Positions 53,525 to 60,796 of a DNA stretch of 64,000 nucleotides are shown one piece after another. The DNA is from Mobilicoccus pelagius NBRC 104925 (lineage in GTDB: Bacteria; Actinomycetota; Actinomycetes; Actinomycetales; Dermatophilaceae). Under the pieces are notes generated by a model. The model saw only the letters and a program-made list of their open reading frames with translations, was not told the DNA's origin and made no database searches. The stretch spans positions 186,001 through 250,000 of the forward strand of contig NZ_BAFE01000094.1 of NCBI RefSeq assembly GCF_000247995.1, given 5' to 3'. Position numbers and translations under genes: made by a program. Each line of letters opens with the position of its first letter. The stretch's first letter is position 1.

Positions 53525-55039
53525 TCAGCTCCCGCGGGGCAGCCGCAGGGTGAAGCACGTCCGCCCGGGGCGGGACTCGACGTCGACGGTGCCGCCGTGC
53601 GCCGTCGTCACGGCTTCGACGATGGAGAGTCCGAGGCCCGTCGATCCGCCCTCCCTCGTGCGGGCCGTGTCGCCGCGCGCGAAGCGGGAGAAGATCGTCG
53701 GCAGCATCTCCGGGTCGATGCCGGGACCGTCGTCGCAGATCGTGAGCACGGCCCCACCCGACTCGGCGCGGAGCCCACCGGTGACGGTCGTCCCCGGCGG
53801 GGTGTGGAGTCGGGCGTTCGCGAGGAGGTTGACGAGCACCTGCGTGAGGCGCGCCCGGTCACCCGTCACCTCGACGGGTTCCTCCGGCAGGTCGAGGCGC
53901 CACACGTGGTCCGGTCCGACGACGCGGGCGTCGTTCACCGTCTCGACGAGGAGCATCGTGAGGTCGACCGGTTCATGGGTGAGGTCGCGTCCCGCATCGA
54001 GGCGGGCGAGCAGCAGCAGGTCCTCGACGAGCGCCGCCATGCGCGCCGACTCGGACTCGACCCGCCGCAGCGACCCCCGCACCTCCCCGGGCAGCCGATC
54101 GTCGCGGAGCGAGAGCTCGGTGTAGCCGCGGATCGAGGCGAGGGGAGTCCGCAGCTCATGGCTCGCGTCGGCGACGAACCGCCGCAGCGTCGTCTCGCTC
54201 TCCTGCCGGTGACGCAGAGCGACGTCGACGTGGTCGAGGAGATCGTTGAGCGCGGCGCCGACCTGGCCGACCTCGGTGCGGCGGTCGGTGTCGCGACTCG
54301 GCACACGCTCGACGAGCTCGACCTCACCGCTCGACAGCGGGAGGGTCGCGACCCGCGTCGCCGTGGCGGCGACACGATCGAGGGGGCGCAGCGCGCGCGA
54401 GACGAGGCACGCCGTGCCGACGCCGACGAGGAGAAACCCGAGGAGCCCCAGCCCGGCGGTGATGAGTCGCATCTGCCGCACGGCGTCGTAGAGCGGCTGC
54501 ATGGGGAGGCCGGTGACGACGCGCTCTCCCCGGTCCGTCGTCACGGCGACGACCCGGTAGGGGCCGAGCGGATCGCCGAGGTCGACGGTCGAGGGTCTGC
54601 TCGTGAGCCCCGCCTGCAGCAACGCCTCGACCTGCGGCATCGCCAGGCTGCGCGAGCCGCCGTCGCGGGTCGCGACCGTGTTCGTCTCGACGGTCGAACC
54701 GTCCACGACGACGACGAGCATGTCGCTGAGCGGCCGCCCCTGGCCGGGGGACGCCGGTTCCGGCCGGTGGCCGCCCGGGCCCCCTCCCGGTCCGAGGACC
54801 CGCGCCGCCGTCGAGGCCACCCGCCCGTCGAGCTCGGCGACAAGGCTGCGTTCGAGGAGGGTGCTCATGCCGAACCCCGTCGCGAGGGTGACGAGCGCGA
54901 ACAGCGTGAGGATCGAGACGACGAGCGTGCGGCGCAGTGTCCACCCCCGGAACGGGCCCCGTCGCGGACCGCTTCCGGAGGGCCCGTCCGCCGGGCCGGG
55001 CGTGGAGTCGACGACGACCCCGGTGAGTGTCGTGCTCAC
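53525..55039 (-). CDS. Membrane sensor histidine kinase (OmpR-partner type)
   Basis: A 504-residue kinase. Two membrane spans (about 33-58 and 185-210) flank a ~130-residue extracytoplasmic sensor. HAMP follows (RALRPLDRVAATATRV), then the HisKA box VADASHELRTPLASIRGY, N box LLANARLHTP, DDGPGIDPEM, FARGDTARTREGGSTGLGLSIV. It is an ordinary EnvZ/TcrY-like sensor; its signal is unknown. The GTG start at 55039 overlaps the regulator's stop by four bases, so the regulator is the first gene of the pair. Confidence 0.93.
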   Translation of the reverse strand: MSTTLTGVVVDSTPGPADGPSGSGPRRGPFRGWTLRRTLVVSILTLFALVTLATGFGMSTLLERSLVAELDGRVASTAARVLGPGGGPGGHRPEPASPGQGRPLSDMLVVVVDGSTVETNTVATRDGGSRSLAMPQVEALLQAGLTSRPSTVDLGDPLGPYRVVAVTTDRGERVVTGLPMQPLYDAVRQMRLITAGLGLLGFLLVGVGTACLVSRALRPLDRVAATATRVATLPLSSGEVELVERVPSRDTDRRTEVGQVGAALNDLLDHVDVALRHRQESETTLRRFVADASHELRTPLASIRGYTELSLRDDRLPGEVRGSLRRVESESARMAALVEDLLLLARLDAGRDLTHEPVDLTMLLVETVNDARVVGPDHVWRLDLPEEPVEVTGDRARLTQVLVNLLANARLHTPPGTTVTGGLRAESGGAVLTICDDGPGIDPEMLPTIFSRFARGDTARTREGGSTGLGLSIVEAVTTAHGGTVDVESRPGRTCFTLRLPRGS

Positions 55040-55767
55040 GACGCCGGCTTGAGGACGTACCCGGCGCCGCGCAGGGTGTGGATCATCGGGGCACGGCCCG
55101 CGTCGATCTTCTTGCGCAGGTACGAGATGTAGAGCTCGACGACGTTGGCCTGGCCGCCGAAGTCGTAGTTCCACACGCGGTCGAGGATCTGGGCCTTGCT
55201 CAGCACCCGGCGGGGGTTGCGCATGAGGTAGCGGAGCAGCTCGAACTCCGTCGCCGTGAGGGTGATCTCGTCGCCGCCGCGGGTGACCTCGTGGGAGTCC
55301 TCGTCGAGGGTGAGGTCGCCGACGACGAGCAGTGGCGAGGCGTCGTCGACGCGTACCGCCGTGCGTCGCATGAGGCCTCGCACCCGCGCGACGACCTCCT
55401 CGAGGCTGAACGGCTTGACGACGTAGTCGTCACCGCCCGCGGTGAGCCCGGCGACGCGGTCCTCGACGGCGTCCTTCGCGGTGAGGAACAGCACGGGGAC
55501 GTCGGGGTCGTCGGCGCGCATGCGGCGCAGCACCTCGGGCCCGTCGAAGTCGGGGAGCATCCAGTCGAGCACGACCGCGTCGGGCCGGAACTCGCGCGCG
55601 GCCCGCACGGCGTCGGCCCCCGCGTGCGAGGTGCGGATCTCCCATCCCTCGTACCGCATCGCCATCGACAGCAACTCCGTGAGGTTCGCCTCGTCGTCGA
55701 CGACGAGCACCCGCACCGGCGAGCCGTCGGGGCGGGTGAGCCTGGGGGCGGCGGGCGTCGCGGTCAT
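55036..55767 (-). CDS. OmpR-family response regulator
   Basis: A 243-residue regulator: receiver domain (about 18-135) with Asp24-Asp25, phosphoacceptor Asp68 in VVLDWMLPDFDG and Lys in DYVVKPFSLEEV; and a winged-helix DNA-binding domain (about 150-243) with EFELLRYLMRNPRRVLSKAQILDRVW and VVELYISYLRKKID. The ATG at 55767 has GGAG four bases upstream; an in-frame GTG at 55782 adds five residues. Transcribed before the kinase gene, GTGA overlap. Confidence 0.93.
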   Translation of the reverse strand: MTATPAAPRLTRPDGSPVRVLVVDDEANLTELLSMAMRYEGWEIRTSHAGADAVRAAREFRPDAVVLDWMLPDFDGPEVLRRMRADDPDVPVLFLTAKDAVEDRVAGLTAGGDDYVVKPFSLEEVVARVRGLMRRTAVRVDDASPLLVVGDLTLDEDSHEVTRGGDEITLTATEFELLRYLMRNPRRVLSKAQILDRVWNYDFGGQANVVELYISYLRKKIDAGRAPMIHTLRGAGYVLKPAS

Positions 55768-55913
55768 GACTCCAGTAGACACGCGCCGACTCCCCGCGTC
55801 GCTGTGCCGCGCCTGTGCGGTTCCTATGAGCGTGGGGTCGGGGCTCCGTCACGTGGCGTGTCGGCCGGTGTCGGCCGTCTTCGGGTGCCCACTCGAGGGA
55901 GGGGAGCCCTTCG

Positions 55914-55919
55914 TAGGGT
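55914..55919 (+). promoter_or_regulatory. -10 box for a leaderless phosphodiesterase mRNA
   Basis: TAGGGT (TANNNT) lies exactly 6 nt before the ATG at 55926. The intervening GGGGGA could also act as a ribosome-binding site, so leaderless translation is likely but not certain. Confidence 0.4.
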
Positions 55920-55925
55920 GGGGGA

Positions 55926-56444
55926 ATGCGCGTCGTCGTCCTCTCCGACACCCATGCTCCTCGCCACTGGAAAGTGCTGCCTCTTGCGCTGGAGGAGCCC
56001 CTGCGGGAGGCCGATCTCGTCCTCCACGCCGGTGACGTGTGCACTTCCGACGTGCTCGACGACCTCGCCGAGTTCGCGCCCGTCCGTGTGGTGCTCGGCA
56101 ACAACGACGGCCCGGACGTCGCGGCGTGGGGTGCGCCCGAGACGCTCGAGTTCGAGCTCGAGGGCGTGCGGATCGCGATGATCCACGACGCGGGCGCCAA
56201 GCAGGGCCGGGACCGTCGGATGCGCCGCCGATTCCCCGACGCCGACCTCGTCGTCTTCGGCCACTCCCACATCCCGCTCGACGAGCCCGACGGGGCCGTC
56301 AACCTCTTCAACCCCGGCTCACCCACCGACAAGCGCCGCCAACCCGCCGGCACCTACGGCGTCCTCGACCTCGCCGAGGGCCGCGTGCAGACCTCCCTCC
56401 ATCCGCTCCCGCCCACCACGGCGAGGGCGTCGGTGCGGAGGTGA
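55926..56444 (+). CDS. YfcE/MJ0936-type metallophosphoesterase
   Basis: A 172-residue calcineurin-like phosphodiesterase with the full metal-ligand set: VVLSDTHAPRH (Asp/His), LVLHAGDVC (Asp), VLGNNDGP (Asn), IAMIHDAG (His) and VVFGHSHIPL (two His), ending in NPGSPTDKRR, the family's C-terminal signature. Substrates are usually unknown cyclic or activated phosphodiesters. Single gene. Confidence 0.92.
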   Translation: MRVVVLSDTHAPRHWKVLPLALEEPLREADLVLHAGDVCTSDVLDDLAEFAPVRVVLGNNDGPDVAAWGAPETLEFELEGVRIAMIHDAGAKQGRDRRMRRRFPDADLVVFGHSHIPLDEPDGAVNLFNPGSPTDKRRQPAGTYGVLDLAEGRVQTSLHPLPPTTARASVRR

Positions 56445-56585
56445 CCGCCGCCCGGGGTCGGTTCCGCCTCCTCTCGTAGGAAGGACCTCGCCCGCGCACA
56501 GCGCCCTCATGGGTTTCCCCTCGACGGTGAGGACATCGCATCGTTCCTCCCGGGCCTCGCTCGGGGACACCAGAGGAGAACCCCC

Positions 56586-57134
56586 GTGACCCACGCCCCC
56601 CACACCGACCCCCACAACGACCCCCACAACGCCCCCTACACCGACCCTCGCTCCACCTGCGGTCCCGACCCCCGGGACACCGACGGGGCCTCACCCACCC
56701 GGTCGGCGACGGCTCCGGCGGTCACCCCTCCCCGTTGGTCGGGGAAGAAGACCGCGGTCGTCGCCGCGCTCGCCGTCTCGTTCGCGTCGGCGGGCACGAT
56801 CGCGGCCGCCGCGACCCTTCCCTCCGGGACGGGGGCGTCCACCGGACCGGGTATGCACGGCCCGCAGCAACCGGGCACGGGGCCCGGTGCCGGCGCGATG
56901 CCCGGTGGGGTGCCCGGTGGAGTGTCAGGTGGAATGCCCGGTGGTGGGTCTCGGATGCCCGGTGCCCCCGCGGGTTCCGGCGCCCCCGACTCGTCCTTGC
57001 AGGACGGAGGCGCCCAGACGTCGCTGCACGACGCCGGGGTCCGGCCCTCCGCGGTCGACCAGGTCGACTCGTCACCGGCGGGACAGCCCTCGGCGGGTGC
57101 GTCGTCGGATTCGTCGACAGGGGCGGTCTCATGA
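56586..57134 (+). CDS. Gly/Pro/Ser-rich membrane-anchored exported protein (hypothetical)
   Basis: A 182-residue low-complexity protein. A polar N-terminus with short HTDPHNDP repeats (about 5-20) leads to one membrane span (about 54-77), and a Gly/Pro/Met-rich outer region with imperfect GGVPGGVSGGMPGG repeats and a Ser/Asp-rich end. The GTG at 56586 has GAGGAGAA at the right spacing. Its stop overlaps an ATG for the next frame (ATGA), as in the window's genuine coupled pairs, yet that frame does not encode the methyltransferase seen downstream. No family recognised. Confidence 0.6.
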   Translation: MTHAPHTDPHNDPHNAPYTDPRSTCGPDPRDTDGASPTRSATAPAVTPPRWSGKKTAVVAALAVSFASAGTIAAAATLPSGTGASTGPGMHGPQQPGTGPGAGAMPGGVPGGVSGGMPGGGSRMPGAPAGSGAPDSSLQDGGAQTSLHDAGVRPSAVDQVDSSPAGQPSAGASSDSSTGAVS

Positions 57135-57711
57135 ACACCCTGATCGTCTCGGTCCTCGGTTCGCGTCGCCGGAAGCGCTCGCCGCGGGCGGAGGTGCCGA
57201 CGTCCGGGAGGCCTCGACGCTCTCGCCCGGCACCGCCCTCGACATCGGCTGCGGCGAGGGTGCCGATGCCCTCTGGCTGGCCGAGCACGGGTGGGCGGTG
57301 ACCGCGGTCGACGTCTCCCGCGTAGCCGTCGATCGGGGGCGTGCCCGGGCGGAGCGACTCGGGCTCACGGTCGACCGGCAGGTGGCGGACGTCGCGCAGG
57401 TCGAGGGGCGGTTCGACCTCGTCATCGCGTTCTGTCCGGTGCTGCACACAGACTCAGGAGTGTGGGAGCACGTGCTCGACCGCGTGGCTCCCGGCGGAAC
57501 CCTGCTGTTCGTCCACCATCTCGACGTCGACCGGGAGCGGGCGCGTGCTCACGGGTTCGACCCGGACGCTCTCGTCGCCCCGGCGGACGTGCCCGCCACG
57601 GTGGGTGCGGGGTGGCGGATCGAGGTCGACGAGGCCGTCGACCGCGAGGTCATCGAGGGTGCTGGGGCTCATGACCACCGCGACGGCATCGTCCGGGCCC
57701 GGTTCCTCTGA
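57131..57711 (+). pseudogene. N-terminally broken class I SAM-dependent methyltransferase
   Basis: From about 57190 to the stop at 57711 a methyltransferase domain is clear: LSPGTALDIGCGEGADALWLAEHGWAVTAVDVS (SAM-binding motifs I and II), then DVAQVEGRFDLVIAFCPVLHTDSGVWEHVLDRVAPGGTLLFVHH and a ~55-residue end. No ATG/GTG/TTG start lies at the right place in this frame; upstream it runs in a non-coding frame of the Gly-rich gene. The ATG at 57131 that overlaps the upstream stop is in another frame and reaches a stop after ~57 codons. The usual N-terminal ~40 residues of the family are missing. A frameshift near 57140-57190 or an N-terminal deletion explains this; a sequencing error is possible. 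Confidence 0.7.
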
Positions 57712-57768
57712 ATCCCTCTCTGCTCGCCCCCGGCTCCGCCCTGGCCGGCGCGGTGGGGCGAGACGCGG

Positions 57769-57802
57769 CGGGGCCGCACCTCTTGTCCGAGGTGCGGCCC
57801 CG
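57769..57802. terminator. Bidirectional hairpin between the methyltransferase remnant and the ARH gene
   Basis: A 14-bp stem (CGGGGCCGCACCTC, 57769-57782, with 57789-57802) and a 6-nt loop between convergent genes. Confidence 0.75.
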
Positions 57803-57808
57803 CTCGCG

Positions 57809-59266
57809 TCACAGGGGCATGGTGCGGGCGGTCTCCCAGAGCCGCCCGCCGATGCGGCGTCCGAGGACGGCTTCGATGTCGCGCGCGGCGGTGTCGGCGT
57901 CGACGCCGATGAGCCGGGCGTAGGCGAGCGCGACCGACGGGGTGCGGTGGAACGCCGCGACGCAGTGGAGCAGCACGGTCTCGCCCTCCTCCCGCAGCCG
58001 CCGGACGGTGCGGGCGGCGTCGCGGAGCGTCCACGCGAGGTCGGCGTTGCCGTCGGGGGAGTCGGAGTCGACGAGCCACACCTCGACGTGCTTGCCGGTG
58101 GCGGACGCGGCGGCGGCGATGTCGGCGGTGCCCACCCGCGAGAGCGACACGACGGCGGTGGCGCGGGGGTCGGCGACCTGATCGAGGTTGGCCTCGGTGC
58201 CGAGGAGGACGCCGGAGTCGGCCGGGTGGGGCACGGCGAGGGGACGGTTGAAGCCCGTCCGCATGGTCTTGCGCTGCGGCCAGGCGCCCTGCTCGCGGGT
58301 GGCCGTCGCGAGGGCGAGACCCACGAGATCGCGTCCGCGCAGGTGGGGCCAGCCGTGGACGCGGCGGGCGCGGTCGGTGGGCAGCCCCGACACCCCGTAC
58401 CGCGCGCCGAGCAGCGCGCCCGCGATCGCCGCGACGGTGTCGGTGTCGTCACCGATCGCGATCGCCGTCTGCAGCGCGTCCTCGACGTGGTCGGCGCCGT
58501 AGGCCTCGCGCGAGCCCGCCGTCGCGTGGATCGCCGCCCACGCCGCCTGGAACGCCGTGACCGTGTACCCGTTCGGGGCGAACTGCGACGGCGTCCACGT
58601 CTCCGCCTCGTCGATCCACGTCTCCCACTGCCCGCGCCGTTCCTCGGGCAGGAGGTCGAGCCCGGCACGCACGTCGAGGCGCCGCTCGATGACGGCGACG
58701 CGCACCGCCTCCGACCAGAGCACGCACGAGTCGACGCAGCGGGAGTCGGCGTGAGTGAGGGCGGCGACGGCCGCGGCGGCGCGGGCGGTGCGCTCGCGGT
58801 CGTCGAGGGCGACGAGACCGACGACGCCGGTCCGCATGAGGGCGCCGTTGCCGGCCTTGTCCTGCGCGGCGGCGGCGTCGGAGAGCTGCCGCATGCGGGC
58901 GAGGACCGCGGCCGAGGCGTCGTGGGGGAGCGTCGCGACATCGCGGAGGATCGCGCCGATCTGCATGCCGACGTCGGCGGGGTCGTCGTCGATCCACTCG
59001 ACGAACCCCTGCGCGACGGCGGCGAGGGCGTCGTCGCCGGTGAGGTCGGCGCCCGTCGCGGAGACGCGCGCGATGCACGCGGCCATCGCCGTGTCGTCGG
59101 ACCACTCGCCGGGTGCGAAGCCGCCGAGGCCCCCACCGATCAGCTCGGCGTGGCCGGGGACGAGTGGCGCGCTCCCGAACTCGTACGGCACCCCCAACGC
59201 GTCCCCGATGGCCTGCCCGAGCAGCACCCCGGCCGCCCGATCCGTCTGTGCCGATGTCAGCCTCAT
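57809..59266 (-). CDS. ADP-ribosylglycohydrolase fused to a dual-specificity-type phosphatase domain
   Basis: A 485-residue two-domain protein. Residues 1 to ~320 are a DraG/ARH-type ADP-ribosylglycohydrolase: AAGVLLGQAIGDALG, the metal-binding EWSDDT (Asp57, Asp58), KAGNGALMR and AIAIGDDTDTVAAIAGALLGARYG. The C-terminal ~150 residues contain VLLHCVAAFHRTPSVALAYARL, a Cys-x5-Arg-Thr phosphatase loop with Cys435 and Arg441, preceded by NLDQVADPRATAVVSLSRVG, which fits a DSP-like fold. It could remove ADP-ribose from proteins or nucleic acids and dephosphorylate a partner. The ATG at 59266 has GGAGGAGA upstream. Monocistronic. Confidence 0.85.
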   Translation of the reverse strand: MRLTSAQTDRAAGVLLGQAIGDALGVPYEFGSAPLVPGHAELIGGGLGGFAPGEWSDDTAMAACIARVSATGADLTGDDALAAVAQGFVEWIDDDPADVGMQIGAILRDVATLPHDASAAVLARMRQLSDAAAAQDKAGNGALMRTGVVGLVALDDRERTARAAAAVAALTHADSRCVDSCVLWSEAVRVAVIERRLDVRAGLDLLPEERRGQWETWIDEAETWTPSQFAPNGYTVTAFQAAWAAIHATAGSREAYGADHVEDALQTAIAIGDDTDTVAAIAGALLGARYGVSGLPTDRARRVHGWPHLRGRDLVGLALATATREQGAWPQRKTMRTGFNRPLAVPHPADSGVLLGTEANLDQVADPRATAVVSLSRVGTADIAAAASATGKHVEVWLVDSDSPDGNADLAWTLRDAARTVRRLREEGETVLLHCVAAFHRTPSVALAYARLIGVDADTAARDIEAVLGRRIGGRLWETARTMPL

Positions 59267-59403
59267 CGCGTCTCCTCCTGTCGTCGGCCGCCCACGCGGC
59301 GAACGGGTGGTGGGACGACCCTCGGGCGGTCCCCTCACCCGTGATACCCCAATGCCGCGGATGTCACGTGTCACCCCTGCGTCGACGCCCCCGGAACGAC
59401 GCC

Positions 59404-59442
59404 GACGGGTGGACCCATACGCCGTGCGTGGGTCCACCCGTC
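59404..59442 (-). terminator. Hairpin after the glycosyltransferase operon
   Basis: A 14-bp perfect stem (GACGGGTGGACCCA with TGGGTCCACCCGTC) and an 11-nt loop, 27 nt beyond the minus-strand GT2 stop. Confidence 0.7.
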
Positions 59443-59469
59443 CTCTCGGACGCCGGTGCGCTCGCCGGG

Positions 59470-60786
59470 TCAGGCCGCGGCGAGCCGGCGTTTCCGTGCG
59501 GGTGAGAGGGCTCCGTCGGCGTCGGCGATCGTCGGCACGACGTCTGTCGTCTCCTCGTTCTCGGGGAGGAAGAACCCGCGGTCGCCGTGGCCGGGGTCCA
59601 TGCTGCGGCGTAGGACGAGGAACTTCGTCACCGTGGCGAGGACGTTGGCGAGGCCGACGACGAGGGTCCGCAGGCCGGTGCCCGCGCCGGGGGTGAGCCC
59701 GTCGAGGAGCCTGAGAGCCGCCGCGCCGAGCGCCCAGAACAGCGCGAAGACACCGAGGCCCTCCACCTGCTGCCGCCACACGCCCTCCCGGCCCGCGGCC
59801 TCGAAGGTCCACCACCGGTTCGCCGCGGTGTTCGCGACGGTCGCGAGCAGCAGCGCGACCGTGTTCGCGGCCTGCGCGCCGAGCCCGGCCGCATCGAGGG
59901 AGGCGAATACCCCCAGGTGGAAGGCGGTGCTCGCGACCCCCACCCCGGCGAACCGGGCGAGTTGTCGCCCGAGCCCGGAACGCAGCCGCCCACGCCCGAG
60001 GTCGGCGGCGATCATCCCGGTGGGGATCTCACCCCGTGCGAGCGACCGACGCATCCGCGCCACGCCGCGCAGGTCGTCCAGGGCGGTCCCGACGACGTCG
60101 ACGCGGCTGTCGGGGTCGTCGAACCAGTCGACGGGCACCTCGTGGATACGCAGGTTGCACCGTTCGGCGAGGACGAGGAGTTCGGTGTCGAAGAACCACG
60201 TCGTGTCCTTCACGTGGGGCAGGAGGGCGCGGGCGACGTCGGCGCGGATCGCCTTGAACCCGCACTGGGCGTCGCCGAACCGCGCCGACAGCGATGTGCG
60301 CAGCACGAGGTTGTAGCTGCGGGAGACGAACTCGCGGTATCCACCGCGGACGACCCGGGAGCCGTTCGCGAGCCGGGAACCGATGGCGAGGTCGCTGTGC
60401 CCGCTCAGCAGCGGCGCGACGAGTGGCCACAGGGCGTCGAGGTCGGTGGAGAGATCGACGTCCATGTAGGCGAGTACGGTCGCGTCGGAGTCGAGCCACA
60501 CCTGCTTCAACGCCCGTCCGCGCCCCTTCTGCGTCAGGTGCACCGCGGTGACCTCCGGGAACTCCCGGGTGAGCGCCTGCGCGACCTCCCAGGTGGAATC
60601 GGTGCTCGCGTTGTCGGCGACGGTGATGCGGAAGGGGTAGGGGACGTACGTCGCGAGGTGCGCATGGAGCCGCCGTACACAGGCGGCGAGGCTCCCCTCC
60701 TCGTCGTACACGGGGATCACCACGTCGAGCACGGGCGTCGCGGTGGATGTCGGTGCGGGCGACGGGTCGAGACGTCGGGCGGTCAT
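59470..60786 (-). CDS. Family 2 glycosyltransferase fused to a GtrA-like membrane domain
   Basis: A 438-residue protein. The N-terminal GT2 domain (about 15-245) resembles polyprenyl-phosphate mannose/glucose synthases: VLDVVIPVYDEEGSL, TVADNASTDST, QKGRGRALKQVW, YMDVDLSTDLDAL (DxD-like), GFKAIRADVARALLP and DTELLVLAERCNLRI. The C-terminal ~140 residues have four membrane spans of the GtrA type (LGVFASLDAAGLGAQAANTVALLLATVANTAANRWWTF). It probably charges a lipid carrier with sugar for the mannosyltransferase encoded just upstream, 10 bp away. The ATG at 60786 with GAGG upstream was preferred over the GTG at 60795. Confidence 0.88.
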   Translation of the reverse strand: MTARRLDPSPAPTSTATPVLDVVIPVYDEEGSLAACVRRLHAHLATYVPYPFRITVADNASTDSTWEVAQALTREFPEVTAVHLTQKGRGRALKQVWLDSDATVLAYMDVDLSTDLDALWPLVAPLLSGHSDLAIGSRLANGSRVVRGGYREFVSRSYNLVLRTSLSARFGDAQCGFKAIRADVARALLPHVKDTTWFFDTELLVLAERCNLRIHEVPVDWFDDPDSRVDVVGTALDDLRGVARMRRSLARGEIPTGMIAADLGRGRLRSGLGRQLARFAGVGVASTAFHLGVFASLDAAGLGAQAANTVALLLATVANTAANRWWTFEAAGREGVWRQQVEGLGVFALFWALGAAALRLLDGLTPGAGTGLRTLVVGLANVLATVTKFLVLRRSMDPGHGDRGFFLPENEETTDVVPTIADADGALSPARKRRLAAA

Positions 60787-60796
60787 GTCGGTCACC

